From Symbiodinium natans (lineage: Eukaryota > Sar > Dinophyceae > Suessiales > Symbiodiniaceae): DNA of 64,000 nucleotides. This document shows positions 32,745-44,639 of the stretch, piece after piece. The DNA is taken from the NCBI GenBank assembly GCA_905221605.1, contig CAJNDS010002606.1, forward strand, positions 206,001 to 270,000. The letters are read 5' to 3'. The stretch's first letter is position 1. Every line of letters starts with the position of its first letter. The notes beneath the pieces are model-generated. The model ran no database searches. It was not told the origin of the DNA and saw nothing but the letters and a program-made list of their open reading frames with translations. Made by a program: the position numbers and the translations under genes.

Positions 32745-34622
32745 TGGAGTGTTACCAGCCATAGCTAACTACGGCAGGAGCCAGACTAAGTGCACGCTGC
32801 CGCGGGAAACTTTGGCAAGAACGACCCTGCCTGCACCCATTGCAGGCCTGCTGCGTCGTAGCATGCCAAGCATAGTTGGCAAGCGCAAAGTTCTCCACCG
32901 CTGGTGTCTCATTGCCGCATTGCCACAGCGAACTGCGACAGGAGTGCCTCAAAATTCTCATTCGCAAAAAGCTTTCCACCACAGACGTCCCTCCACCAGT
33001 GTTGCTTCGTCAGTGCTGCCATAGCTAACTACGGCAGGAGCCAGACTGAGTGCACGCTGCCGCGGGAAACTTTGGCAAGAACGACCCTGCCTGCACCCAT
33101 TGCTGGCCTGCTGATTGGTAGCATGCCAAGCATAGTTGGCAAGCGCAAAGTTCTCCACCGCTGATGTCTCATTGCCGCGTTGCCACAGCGAACTGCGACA
33201 GTGCTGCCATAGCTAACTACGGCAGGAGCCAGACTAAGTGCACGCTGCCGCGGGAAACTTTGGCAAGAACGTCCTTGCCTGCACCCATTGCAGGCCTGCT
33301 GCGTCGTAGCATGCCCAGCATAGTTGGCAAGCGCAAAGTTCTCCACCGCTGATGTCTCATTGCCGCATTGCCACAGCGAACTGCGGCAGGAGTGCCTCAA
33401 AATTCTCATTCGCAAAAAGCTTTCCACCACAGGCGTCCCTCCACCAGTGTTGCTTCGTCAGTGCTGCCATAGCTAACTACGGCAGGAGCCAGACTAAGTG
33501 CACGCTGCCGCGGGAAACTTTGGCAAGAACGACCCTGCCTGCACCCATTGCTGGCCTGCTGATTGGTAGCATGCCAAGCATAGTTGGCAAGCGCAAAGTT
33601 CTCCACCGCTGATGTCTCATTGCCGCGTTGCCACAGCGAACTGCGACAGGAGTGCCTCAAAATTATCATTCGCACAAAGCTTTCCACCACAGACGTCCCT
33701 CCACCAGTGTTGCTTCGTCAGTGCTGCCATAGCTAACTACGGCAGGAGCCAGACTAAGTGCACGCTGCCGCGGGAAACTTTGGCAAGAACGTCCTTGCCT
33801 GCACCCATTGCTGGCCCGCTGCTTCGTAGCATGCCCAGCATAGTTGGCAAGCGCAAAGTGATGTCTCATTGGCGCATTGCCACAGCGAACTGCGACAGGA
33901 GTGCCTCAAAATTCTCATTCGCAAAAAGCTTTCCACCACAGGCGTCCCTCCACCAGTGTTGCTTCGTCAGTGCTGCCATAGCTAACTACGGCAGGAGCCA
34001 GACTAAGTGCACGCTGCCGCGGGAAACTTTGGCAAGAACGACCCTGCCTGCACCCATTGCTGGCCTGCTGATTGGTAGCATGCCAAGCATAGTTGGCAAG
34101 CGCAAAGGTCTCCACCGCTGATGTCTCATTGCCGCATTGCCACAGCGAACTGCGACAGGAGTGCCTCAAAATTATCATTCGCACAAAGCTTTCCACCACA
34201 GACGTCCCTCCACCAGTGTTGCTTCGTCAGTGCTGCCATAGCTAACTACGGCAGGAGCCAGACTAAGTGCACGCTGCCGCGGGAAACTTTGGCAAGAACG
34301 ACCCTGCCTGCACCCATTGCTGGCCTGCTGATTGGTAGCATGCCAAGCATAGTTGGCAAGCGCAAAGTTCTCCACCGCTGATGTCTCATTGCCGCATTGC
34401 CACAGCGAACTGCGACAGGAGTGCGGCAAAATTATCATTCGCAACAAGCTTTCCACCACAGACGTCCCTCCACCATTGTTGCTTCGTCAGTGCTGCCATA
34501 GCTAACTACGGCAGGAGCCAGACTAAGTGCACGCTGCCGCGGGAAACTTTGGCAAGAACGACCCTGCCTGCACCCATTGCTGGCCTGCTGCTTCGTAGCA
34601 TGCTCAGCATAATTGGCAAGTT
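32745..34622. repeat. 260-bp satellite array, about 7.3 copies
   Basis: Units begin near 32749, 33013, 33201, 33461, 33721, 33970, 34230 and 34490. The period is 260 bp, except one 188-bp copy (72-bp deletion), one 249-bp copy (11-bp deletion) and the slightly longer first copy. Copies are about 95-98% alike. Each carries CATAGCTAACTACGGCAG and AGCATGCCAAGCATAGTTGG. A more diverged copy lies at about 32650-32745. Both strands are open, and on the plus strand successive 86-codon frames meet as TGATG. Confidence 0.95.
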
Positions 34623-34624
34623 GA

Positions 34625-35850
34625 TATCAGGTTGTCGGCCGAAGACGTCGCATAAGCACTGGTACTGTTGGTGGATGGCCGCAAGGCTGCTGTGAGTCGA
34701 TGCGAAGCTCCGAACAGGGGTTTCAGTTTGTCCCACAAGTTTGACCACCAGCAGCAGAACTGCAATCAGTTTTTACCTACCCTTCCTCAGTAGATATCGA
34801 TGTCTACCAGAGGTTGAAAGCCGCGGCTGTAGGAGACAGTTGTTGGCGCAAGTTTGATTCTTGTTTAATTACGTGTGCTTGCGGCTTACTTGTTGTGTGC
34901 AGGTGGTCTCGATCTTTCTCCGCGGCCGTCATGGAGATGTGGCTGCAGCAGCTCAGATACTGGCCCAGGCTCTATTCTGGCGCGAGCAGTACCGGGAGTG
35001 TGGCCTTTGAAACAGCTGTGCGTGTCATATACGTATACATACGTGGGTTGTCGTTTACATTCCTTTCTCTCTAATGTTCAGGTGGGTCAACAAGCGACCC
35101 CGACCCTGAACTGGTATTAATATCAATGAGTTAAAGGGCTGCGGGGGTGGGTGCCCCCCCATTCATTGATTTCGGGCTTGCCCCCGGCCCCCTCGCCCCC
35201 TCCCCCCGCTCCTCCCATCAGGCACCTTGCATCCTTACTTCGATGTGTCAGATGCGTCTAGGACTTAGGGTGTCTGGGCTTGCTTCAAGTCAAGAAATTT
35301 GCAGCTGCGCTGACCGCATCCGCACTTCTCATTCATCCCTCGAAAATGCAATGCTTCTCTGTCCGGCGTTTGTATAGCTTTCGTAGCCCCAATCTCAAGT
35401 CATATAGTTGTTTGTATGCCACACACTTTATACATTACAAGCTTGGAATGTACTATATATATATATATATGTATGTGTTAAATACACGTTGTATAATTGC
35501 AATATATATATATATATGTATATATATATATGTATAATATACATATACATATATGTGTATATGTTGCACTAATGTACCATATGGATTCTAAACTGGACAT
35601 ACTCTATGAGCTTAGAAATTACGGTACATACCACACCAAAAAATGTACTCCCCTCAAGCACACCAAACCAAAATCCCAAACTATTTAGATTTTGTATTCG
35701 GGGATTGCGGTTTAGAATTTAAGGTCTAGCAGTTTTGGTTTGGGGGTTTTGAAATATTGTTTGTGGGCCTATCTATGGGGTTAAGATCTAGGCTCTAGGA
35801 TTTTGATGTTGGATCGTTTGCTCTAAGCTGTCAGCAAGAGCTGCCTGCTC
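34625..35850. other. Host region, no gene; AT-rich repeat inside
   Basis: No supported exon. It contains a G/C-run stretch near 35140-35215 and an (AT)n/TATG repeat at about 35450-35565. Confidence 0.5.
35450..35565. repeat. (TA)n / TATATG repeat
   Basis: Three (AT)n blocks separated by GTATGTGTTAAATACACG and TATAATTGC spacers. Confidence 0.9.
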
Positions 35851-35854
35851 TCAG

Positions 35855-36058
35855 CGTACCAGGACGTTCTCTCTGGCAGCCGCTTGCCCAAGTGGCAAGG
35901 CGACCTGCGAATTCTGGCGCAGGGCACAGCGGGGCAGCCTTTGCTCTACCTGCGCTGTGACCGCAGATGGCAGTGTTCCTTTTTGGATGCTGACCAGCTG
36001 GAATCTCTAGACAAAAGCTTAAGAGAAACCGTCGTGAGCAGCCCTAGCTTGGCTTACG
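35855..36058 (+). CDS. Candidate internal exon, unknown protein
   Basis: Acceptor TGCTCTCAG and donor GTAGGT (36059-36064) enclose 204 bp with no stop: YQDVLSGSRLPKWQGDLRIL, then AQGTAGQPLLYLRCDRRWQC, then SFLDADQLESLDKSLRETV. This is the longest well-bounded host exon seen. Strongly protein-like, but no family is recognised. Confidence 0.55.
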
Positions 36059-36239
36059 GTAGGTGGTTTGCTGTGTGCTGTTTTTAGCAGGTGCTGTCGC
36101 CACCAGACATGTAGCTTCAACGTCGCGGACACGTTGGACCATGTCGCCTGCGTTCTGGAGACCGCCGTGCGTAAGATGCGGCCTGGGGTGCAGCAGGTCG
36201 CTTTCCAGCAGCAGGGCCAGCTTGGGCACACTGCAATAA

Positions 36240-36316
36240 ACTAAACCCGAAACCCTAGACCCTAGACCCTAGACCCTAAACCCTAAACCTTGACCCTAAA
36301 CCCTAAAACCTAAAAC
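36240..36316. repeat. Interstitial CCCTAAA tract
   Basis: About 10 units with CCCTAGA variants. Confidence 0.9.
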
Positions 36317-36579
36317 TATCATGCAAACAAATAGCAAGGCGAAGGCCACCAGGCACTGCTCGAAACAGATGTCAGATGCTAGTGGCCTCAAGTTCAAGTA
36401 TTCAGCCGAATCTGAGATGGTGTGAAAATCATCCTAGGGAGGCAAAGGCAGGTGCAGTTAGGGCTCGGAAACCACCACTCCGAGACTGACTCACTTAGGT
36501 GGATGCTGTGATCGACTGTCATGGCTTCTGCCTTTGGTACAACATGGACCCGAGAATTGTGAACCCTCGGATGCGTTTC

Positions 36580-36632
36580 ATTTAGGGTTTAGGGTTTAGG
36601 GTTTAGGGTTTAGGGTTTAGGGTTTAGGGTTT
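36580..36632. repeat. Interstitial TTTAGGG tract
   Basis: Seven perfect TTTAGGG units, 265 bp downstream of an oppositely oriented CCCTAAA tract. Confidence 0.95.
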
Positions 36633-37435
36633 ATGCATCTTTGACTTTGGCACTGTTAAGTCCAGGAGGTGGAGTATTCTGGCCTCTCAGACACGCGCGC
36701 AGTGCCATCAGCCCTTGTTTCATCAGGTGTACCTCCCATGATTCCCTTGTAGAGTCGACTCAAAGCCCCTGAACATGATTGTTGTGGTTTTTGTCGTAGA
36801 CCTCCAAACCCACCCAAAGCCTACCAAAAAACTTACAGTGCGCCCGTATAAACCCCCAATCACGAAAAACAGCTGCCCTAAAGCCTCCCTAACCCTGCTC
36901 CTCCTACACGTTGCTGAATCACAGGATCGGGATTGCCGAACTGCTCCGGCAGCCTTACCGAGATCGCTTGCGAACAGCCGGCGCCTAAGGACCCGACACT
37001 GTTTAGGGTCTGGTATATGGTGGCATCGGTTAGCGGGGGCTGAGGCTTCGGGAGTTGGGGTCCAGGGTCGAGGCGGGTCGAGGCACTGTTCGCTACTGGC
37101 ACCGTGTGCCGGCAGCGGTCATGGCTGCTGTAGTTGCATTCTTGCTCTGCTCGAAACGACGATCGAGCATGAACCCTCCTCCCAATAGATACGGGCAGCG
37201 AGACACAGCTGAGGTAATGATGGTGGACGCGCCGTTGGGACTACAGCCTGTTTGGAACGTCATATATCCATTGCTGCCAGCAGCAACGAAGAGAAAGGTC
37301 AAGTTCTTGTCTGCATCAAATGCAGTGGCCGCAGTTCAGGAGCCGGTTTCCGCCCTCAGCCTTTCCAGACGTGGAGTGGTTGAGTGGCTGCTGCCGACCC
37401 CACAGCCTGAACAGACCATGCCCCCGCCATGAACC

Positions 37436-37513
37436 CTATGCCCTAAACCCTAGACCCTAAACCCTAAACCCTAAACCCTAGACCCTAGACCCTAAACCCT
37501 AAACCCTAAACCC
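37436..37513. repeat. Interstitial CCCTAAA tract
   Basis: About 11 units with CCCTAGA variants; a TTTAGGG tract follows at about 37632-37672. Confidence 0.9.
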
Positions 37514-37934
37514 AGACCAGGAGCTGCAAGGAAGCCATTCTGCTGGAGTCCTGCAGCATGTCATGGACCTGAACAGGGACCCACTTGGGCCCGGGGCTGT
37601 TCCGAAGGTGCTCCCGTGTTGCTTGGCTACTTAGGGTTTGGGGTTTAGGGTTCAGGGTTTAGGGGTTTTAGGGTATGGGATCCCTTTGCCTGTCAACTTT
37701 TGTTTCTTGCTTTTTGAGAGAGGTTCAAGAATGCCTGAGGGAGACACTGCCTCTACTGTAAGAAGTCGTAACGCTGCGGCACAATTCTCAGAACAGCCCG
37801 CTTTCTGTCTGGGTCTGGACCCTAAAACCCTAAACCCCAATCCTAAAGCGCCTCATAGCCCTGAAGCCAGACAGCCCAGCGGCATGGACAACAAGCCCAA
37901 AGCGTGGGGCTTCAACGAGTGTCACAGGTGAGTC

Positions 37935-39545
37935 GGAGCACTGGGCGGAGGTTGAAGGTCCGACACCTCTCAAAGATCACCGCGCAGCTCGTAGCCTGGT
38001 TAAGAGTCAGAGCCATTTGGGTTTTATTTGGGGAATTTCCCTAAACCCTAAACCCTAGACCTTAGAGCCATTTGGGGTTTTTGGTTGGTGGGTTTTTTGC
38101 TGGCCCCTGCTTCCGGACTTCAGGTGTGGCGCCGAGCACTCGTGGCTTCTGCCCCTGTCGTTGGCGCAGACCTTGCTGAGTGATGCAGGAAATACAGTAG
38201 TCAGTCCAAGCGCAGGATCCCTTTCTTGCAGGAGTTCCACTGGCAACAGAGGTCTTTACAAAAAGGGACCTGGCTGAGTTTCCTTCTGTCGGTGAGCTGC
38301 CACCTGTACAGCCACCCGGTAGGATTGTGTCAGCAGTTTTCAGGTTTTTTTGATAGCTCGGGGCCCTGATGTGCCGTGCTAGTATGTTGCTTTTGAGCTC
38401 AAGTAGAGTTGAACTCGCCAAATGCTCAAAGACTCAAAGCTGTCTGCTCAAGCTTGTGTTGTGAATGCGCATGCGATGCGAGTGCGGTGGCTCACTGACC
38501 GAATTTGCAAGCAGAGAGATGCTTCATCGCGGTTGTAAAGACAAGCATCTCTCTGGACGGTTTTGTCGCGCACGACACACGCATTTTCAAATGCGACAAG
38601 CTGCACGGGAAATGCCATAACTTTTGAAAGCGGCAGCAGCTGATGAGCACATCAACATTGCCCATCAGATGCCGGGACCGTGATGCGATGGGCTTTGCAC
38701 ACTTTCGCTTTGCGAAGTCTCTGACCAGCTCGTATCCTTCTCTTAGCATTAGGGCTCGGGACTTATGGTTTGTAACATCTGAAGGTAACATCTGAAGGGC
38801 TCTGGATAGGATGCGAGCTTGGTCAGAGGCTGCGCAAGAGCCTTTCAGATTTTAGTAGCCGTAAGGAGCTCTAATGCTAAGGTAGCTGGTGATGGCAGAT
38901 CGCACTTAAAGGCTTCTCTTATGATGTTGATTACTATTGGCTTCAGAGCCCCCAAAAATTTGAAAAACAATCCCTATGTTGCCCTTACAGGGAATAGTTT
39001 TTTCTTTTTTGTGTTTTGTTTTGGGGCGGGTTTCTTAAGCAAATAGTAGATGACCGTCGTCTGGGAATTAGCCCGCGAGGGGTTTGCTCCTAAGTGCATG
39101 CGCCAGCACCTCGAGGTGTTTCACCCGGCGATTTCTTGAATGCTCGGTCGTCCTCGTGCGCTTCGTGTTTGCAAACGCAGGATGTCCCAAAGTGAGTGGA
39201 TCCTGGTGCTCTTACCAGCAAGGCAGCCGTTGGTTACTCCAGCAAATTTGGCTCAGCATGACGGTTTCGCCATTGCTGTAGGAGCTAGCAGCAGCATACT
39301 CGTCACACAGCAAGCCCGTGGAATGGGTGCGACAGGAAGAGCGAAGTAGGGCTGACCCCTTCAAGCTGTCCGACTTCGCCATGGCAAAATCACCATTCAG
39401 GTCAAATGTCGGCAAGCCAATACACCTGGGACTATCTGCACTTCAAGTCCGCCTTATTCTGATCTTTGTCCTGTTCCTGTCTAGCGCTGCTGGCTCGCAA
39501 GACGTGAGAATATGGAGTAATTGTACTAATCCACAGAGCCGTTCG
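37935..39545. other. Host region, no supported gene
   Basis: Only shadow-type open frames. A short CCCTAAA remnant is at about 38040-38060. Confidence 0.4.
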
Positions 39546-39728
39546 TGAAGCATCCTGAACCCTGCCCTAAACCCAAAATTTCAACCCTAAACCCTTAAAC
39601 TAAACCCTAAACCCTAAACCCTAAACCCTAAACCCTAAACCCTAAACCCTAAACCCTAAACCCTAAACCCTAAACCCTAAACCCTAAACCCTAAACCCTA
39701 AACCCTAAACCCTAAACCCAAACCCTGA
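39546..39728. repeat. Longest perfect CCCTAAA tract in the window
   Basis: About 17 consecutive perfect units within a 180-bp tract, flanked by degenerate units. It ends 1-2 bp before the acceptor of the exon at 39730, so nearly all the visible upstream intron sequence here is telomere-like. Confidence 0.95.
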
Positions 39729-39729
39729 G

Positions 39730-39806
39730 GCAGTCCTGCAAGCTGGCTTCTCCATCATGCACTACAAGGCACACATCGACTCCGGGGAGCCCACGCGCCC
39801 CTTCAA
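39730..39806 (+). CDS. Candidate exon abutting a telomere-like tract
   Basis: After CCTGAG the frame reads AVLQAGFSIMHYKAHIDSGE then PTRPF, with GTACGC as a possible donor. Clearly protein-like. The acceptor context is CCCTAAACCC repeat, which offers both a pyrimidine tract and CTAAAC branch-like sites. The function is unknown. Confidence 0.45.
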
Positions 39807-39834
39807 GTACGCACCTTAAGGCTTCTGTGCATAT

Positions 39835-40070
39835 TGTTATATATTAATTATATACTGTATACTGTTTCTTACATGTTATTGTATGCTACATGTTATATAC
39901 TAAATAATCATAAGTAATTAAATAGATAAGTACATACATAAATTAAAATAACGACATAAATAAGTAAATAAAATATCAGAACTAAACAAATAGATAAATA
40001 AAATAAATATATATATATATATATATGTATATGTATATGTATATGTATATATACACATACATTTTTATTT
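39835..40070. repeat. AT-rich low-complexity tract
   Basis: TATATA and AAATAAGTA units, ending in (AT)n/GTATAT. Confidence 0.85.
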
Positions 40071-40800
40071 GCAAAGTATGTATTATACATTGTACATTTT
40101 GCATTATATGTTGCGTATTAATGTGTTTTTAAGGCCGTATGTTTCGACGTGAGTTCTGGTCTAAGGGTACTTTAGTCCTCATAACCATGAGCCAGGCGGA
40201 CGTCATTAATAAACCTCCTCAAGCTGTCCCTTGGCCATTTGAACCCTCAACCCCAAACATGCCAGACCGGTAGTCAGGTAGTCGGGCAGCAATGTCGGGG
40301 GCTTCCTTCGTCCTGTTTTCATGTTTCGGGTAAGGCTTTAAGGTTCAGGGGATTTTGAGGTCGAGGCTTTCATGTTCGGAGTTTCGCTACAGATGATCAG
40401 GGTTTGGCACCCTGATGTGCCAGGCGCGGAGGCACTTGTCAGTGCCTCAACGCAGAGCTCGGGTTATCGCATTCACATCGACTGAGCTTCCTGTGCAGGT
40501 GTTCATACAGGCTCTGGAGAACCCCATGTTCGAACAAGAGCTGCAGCGCTGGGGTGACCTTGGTGCATTTGGAGCGCATGACGACGAGAGGTGTCTGGTG
40601 GGCCCCCGTAGCCTACAAGCCAGAGGCTGCAAAAAAGGGAATGGCCTACCCTAAACCCTAAACCCTAAGGGCTGTGTCCCCTTGCTTTGCAGTGCAGCTG
40701 AGGTCTAAGCAAGGAGAACGTCCGGGCTGTGCTTGCTGCCCGTGGCAGGGACAGCTGTGAAGCGGGCAAAAGATCGCTTGCTCACGTAAAATTTATTTTG

Positions 40801-40850
40801 CATATATATCATATCATATCATATCATATCAGATCATATCATATCATATG
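40801..40850. repeat. (ATCAT)n microsatellite
   Basis: About nine 5-bp ATCAT units with one substitution. Confidence 0.9.
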
Positions 40851-41526
40851 TAGTATAATCACATTATGCCTCTGCGCTTAGATCTGCCCGATGATAACAG
40901 GACTTCATTGTGCTCCTTCGCACTGGCTTGGCTGCCGTCGGACTGACGCTCGCCGGGCTGGATGGCATCATAGGCAGGCTGCAATGGGGTTTAGGGTTTA
41001 GGGTTTAGGGTAAGCATCCTGACACCTGACTCGATCGCAGCAGGAAGTAGATGCTTTGCTGCACGTTTGCGACTTCAATCTCGGAGCCTTGCAGGCTTGC
41101 TGCTGCTCCCAGTTTGGGTCTCCCTGGTGGCAGCGATTGTCGCCTTCAGTATCTTGGGTGACTGGAAGGCTGCCGTTCTGTATGCAACTCGGCAGAGATG
41201 TATCCCATGCTTCACAGCACGCGAGGCGACTCATGAACTAGAGTGGGAAGCTCGGAGCCTGGAACCTTTGTATGGTGACGTCTTGCATCCTGACGTGGAG
41301 ACGACGGGGTGGATGATGTGGTGATGATGGTGATGAGGAGAAGGATGAGGATGAGTGGTTGTGGTTGGGGTGGTTGCTGATGTTTGGCGATGCTGTGTGA
41401 TGGGTTGGTGATGGCGCTGCTGATGGCGCTGCTGATGATGGGCCGTGCTGCCATCGCCGCCTGTCGCACGCGGTGGCGGCGGTGGCGGCGGCTGCTGCTG
41501 CTGCTGCTGCTGTTGTTTGCTCGTCC

Positions 41527-41663
41527 GGACAAGGTAGGCGTTCTGGTGGAGAAGTGCGACCTGACACGCTTTGTGGATCTGGGGCTGTCGGACACTGGCA
41601 AGGCTGTGGGGCATCACGACTGTCAAGACCACTTTTCCATGCAGTTTGGGAATGCTTTGCATG
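41527..41663 (+). CDS. Candidate exon with consensus donor
   Basis: The frame reads DKVGVLVEKCDLTRFVDLGL then SDTGKAVGHHDCQDHFSMQF and GNALH, ending at a perfect GTAAGT donor at 41664. The start is uncertain because the open frame extends left through a GGC/CTG repeat. The 80-bp gap to the next segment (41744) may be an intron, but phases do not match cleanly by eye. Family unknown. Confidence 0.5.
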
Positions 41664-41743
41664 GTAAGTGTCCGAATGACAAGAGGGCACGTGAGACCGT
41701 AGACCTTAGGCTCTGAAGTAGACTGGTCGTGCTGATGCCGCAG

Positions 41744-41900
41744 AGGGTCCTTCGGAGCCCTTCGCCACAGGACTTGACCAAGAGAGTGGCGAATCTGCCG
41801 AGAGAGCTGCCTTTCAAGATGAAGCCGGCCGAAGAAGAGGCTTTGCAGAAGCAGATGATCGGCGCGGGAGTGTCGCGCACCAAGAGCATGTTGCAGATCT
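41744..41900 (+). CDS. Candidate exon, unknown
   Basis: After GCCGCAG the frame reads RVLRSPSPQDLTKRVANLPR then ELPFKMKPAEEEALQKQMIG then AGVSRTKSMLQIF. A poly-C run follows. Convincing composition; no domain is recognised. Confidence 0.45.
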
Positions 41901-42128
41901 TCCTTTCACCCCCCCCCCCCCCCCACGCCCCCTGTCGGCCCCTCTAGGCACAGGGGCTTCCTGCTAGCTGGGAGAGCTAGGAGACCTCCTTGCCAAGGTG
42001 CTTGGTGGCTTGGTTTGTGGCTCGAACTTTGCGGGGCTGGCTCTATCCACCAGAGGAGGAGGAGACCGAGGAGACGCCGGAGGAGAAGACCAAAAGCGAT
42101 TGAACGGTTCAGGGGCTTTGGTTTGCAG

Positions 42129-42338
42129 GATGCTCCAGAGCCAGAGGAGACGGGCTTGCAGAATCTTCCATGCCTGGCCTTCTGGATGAGGCTACAACAG
42201 CCTGTGGTGCAACTACTCGGCCGGAAGCCGATGTATCGGATACACTCGGGCTCCAAAGAGGGTCCCTCACAAGAGTGTCCCGAAGAAGCTGCTCCACAAA
42301 GCCGCAGAAAAGGGAAGGAGGACTTTGTGCAACCCTAA
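42129..42338 (+). CDS. Candidate exon, frame uncertain
   Basis: A good acceptor (GGCTTTGGTTTGCAG) precedes a segment open in two frames: DAPEPEETGLQNLPCLAFW in one and SSMPGLLDEATTACGATTR in the other. The first closes at TAA 42336-42338. It probably belongs with 41527, 41744 and 42378. Confidence 0.35.
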   Translation, partial: DAPEPEETGLQNLPCLAFWMRLQQPVVQLLGRKPMYRIHSGSKEGPSQECPEEAAPQSRRKGKEDFVQP

Positions 42339-42377
42339 ACCCGCAAACATCATCTTCTAAAACTTTCTTTTCGCCAG

Positions 42378-42464
42378 GAAGCCGCGCGGCAAGAGCTGCT
42401 GGCCTGGCAGCAGCAGCGCAAGGCCTTCGGGGGGGCGTCCCAGCGCGAATACGCAGCACCTTGA
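42378..42464 (+). CDS. Candidate exon with strong acceptor
   Basis: Acceptor ACTTTCTTTTCGCCAG is followed by EAARQELLAWQQQRKAFGGA then SQREYAAP and TGA. Gln-rich and helical. Possibly the last exon of the 41.5-42.5 kb gene. Confidence 0.45.
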   Translation, partial: EAARQELLAWQQQRKAFGGASQREYAAP

Positions 42465-42902
42465 TGGGTCTTGGGCTTGAAGTGGGCAGAGCAGCAATGC
42501 AAACTGGAGACGCGGCCAAGCGTAGCTTCCCAAAAGAAAAACGCCTGAAGCCCAAAAACAAGCCTGAAAACCATCAAGCCTTGAGGGCAAACGCCAAAAC
42601 CGCAAAGCCCTACCAAGTGATTGTGGCCCAAACATACAATGCTGCCAAAGGGGGCCTTTGGGTATTTTGATTGGTTTCTTTCTATCGTCTTTTTCCCCCA
42701 TCACCGGCTAGCTCTTGATTAGCCCTCGTCTTGCGGTTTGCTAAAAGAAGAGGCTCGTTGCGCAAGAGCTCTTGCAACAGAACTCTGATGGCACCTCCAT
42801 GCCGGATCCTGATTGATAGTATCGTTCGCTCATGAGTTTTACCCCAATTGTCACAGAATTCCTGTTGCGAAAAGAGGGGAGCATTTCATGTTGTTTGATG
42901 GA

Positions 42903-42948
42903 GCCCTAAACCCCAAACCCTAAGCCCCACCCCAAACCCTAAACCCTT
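42903..42948. repeat. Interstitial CCCTAAA tract (degenerate)
   Basis: Six degenerate units. Confidence 0.8.
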
Positions 42949-43542
42949 TGGTGAGGCCAGCCATGTGGTGACGGGCCTGAGGCCTGGCCCATGGTTTAAC
43001 GCCCGGATGGAGGCCCCGGCCTCCGCCTTTTCGCTGGGATGGGATTTTATGCCTCAGAGCTGCAGGATATCAGGGTTCAGGGTTTGAGAACCTCAGCGAT
43101 TTTGACATGTTTGGAGACGCCAAATCCCTGGACCCTGAACCCCGAACCCCTAAACTTCTCCAGGCTTGGAAGGAGCTGAAGAAAGCCCTGAAGCAGGGGT
43201 GCGGGGCCTCGGTGCAGGGCAACGCCCGAGGGTTTTCCATCTTACCAAGCATCTGGTTTTTGGGGAGTTTGCTCTCTTTTTTTTGTTGCTTTTAACTTGT
43301 TGGGGGAGGCGTTGATGCTAAATAGTTTTGGGGTTTCTTGGGACTTCTGGGGCTCTGAGGCAGATTACCTTCAGCAAGAAGGCCGAGAAGGACCCTGCGT
43401 TGAGTGGCTTGGCCGCGGTCTCAGCTACAACCACTGCAGGGGGGGTTTAGGATTTAGGGTTTAGGGTTTAGGGTTCAGGGGGGATTCCGCTGTGCGGTGC
43501 AACTTGCCGGTGTCATGTTTTTAGTCGCGCCTAGGCCTACAT

Positions 43543-43632
43543 ACTTGGAGGTTCATGGTATTTATGAGCCAATTATAGCTGTACTTCGAACCCACTTATA
43601 AGTAGGTTCATAAGTACCATGAACCTCCAAGT
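43543..43632. mobile_element. GGTTCATGGT-family MITE-like element
   Basis: An 18-bp perfect terminal inverted repeat ACTTGGAGGTTCATGGTA, extending to 24 of 25 bp, encloses 40 bp. It is the cleanest inverted-repeat element in the host part. No coding capacity. The 27167-27334 element is a longer relative. Confidence 0.75.
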
Positions 43633-43766
43633 AGGCTTTGAAGCTCCTTGTTGGAGAGTTGCTGGCATTCTTAGGCAGCAGAGATCAATCTCGGGGATGC
43701 GAAGGTTGGCGGAGACTTTGCCAGTTTCGAAGCTGCTGTTCCTCTGTGCCCTCATAGCATGTGCAT

Positions 43767-43830
43767 TGGGATGTTCCTAACAGTCCTTATTGGGAATAAA
43801 CATACCCCCTATTTATAACCCTGTATGGTT
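43767..43830. mobile_element. Truncated GGGATGTTC-family fragment
   Basis: TTGGGATGTTCCTAACAGTC and the following TTATTGGGAATAAACATACCCCC match the left half of the 26681 and 18637 elements. The right end is not clear. Confidence 0.4.
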
Positions 43831-43862
43831 CCCCCCTCCCCCCTGTGGTTGGGCTGGGAGGA

Positions 43863-44395
43863 TGTAGGGTTTTAGGGTTGAGGGCTTGGGTTTAGGGGTT
43901 TTAGGTTTTAGGGCTTTAGGGTTTAAGGTTTCAAGGTTTTGCGGTTTTTGCGTAGGGTTTTGAAAGGTTTCAAGGGTTTGATACGCCTGTTTAGGGTTGC
44001 AGGTTTTGGGTTTGGGGTTTTCGGGCTTTTGGGTTTAGGGCTAATTAGGGTAAGGGGTTTAGGCTTTCTGTGAGGGTTGTGGGTTTAGGTGGGGTTGGGG
44101 GGGTGGGGTGGGGGGATACCATAGGAGGGGGAACTACTGACACGCCCGCCCCCCACCCACCGACAATGGTACCCCCCCTCCCCGAGGTGTGGTCCCTGCC
44201 TTCTCCGTGGCGGTTTGGCGGGTTGGGGCTAGGGTTTAGGGTTTAAGGTTTGATAGGGTTCAGGGTTTAGGGTTTAAGGTTTAGGTTTAGGGTCCCCCCC
44301 TCTGTGGTGTGGTTGGGGGGTGGGGTTAGGGTTCCGTTTAGGGTTGCAGGTTTAGGGTTTACGGTGTAAGGTTTCAGCATTAGGGTTTAGGGGAG
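43863..44395. repeat. Degenerate TTTAGGG-rich region
   Basis: About 530 bp of decayed TTTAGGG units with G-runs and C-runs. No gene. Confidence 0.85.
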
Positions 44396-44508
44396 GGGGA
44401 GGGGGGGAAGGTCCTTGATCACTTTTTTGCTTGCTGGCTGTTGGGTTGCCAGGTCATAGGAACACATGTGAGACCGTGCTTGGGTGCTTGCGGGGTTCGT
44501 GACCGCAG

Positions 44509-44619
44509 GATCTGCACGATGGCGACGGCAAGGGCACGCCCATCTACGCCAATTTCAAGTACGAGGAATGCCTGCAGAAGGCTTACCGCGCTAGCATGCA
44601 AGCATGTGTGAAGGAATAA
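44509..44619 (+). CDS. Candidate exon, unknown
   Basis: After GACCGCAG the frame reads DLHDGDGKGTPIYANFKYEE then CLQKAYRASMQACVKE and TAA. Convincing composition; DGDGKG resembles a calcium-binding loop start but is too short to call an EF hand. A possible GT donor lies near 44606. Confidence 0.45.
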   Translation, partial: DLHDGDGKGTPIYANFKYEECLQKAYRASMQACVKE

Positions 44620-44639
44620 CAATGGAACCAGTGGCAGAT

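Noticed and set aside
32745..34622. CRISPR-like regular array
   Set aside because: The repeat unit is 260 bp with no unique spacers; it is a satellite.
39546..39728. True chromosome end
   Set aside because: Unique exon-like sequence continues on both sides, and tracts occur in both orientations throughout 42 kb.
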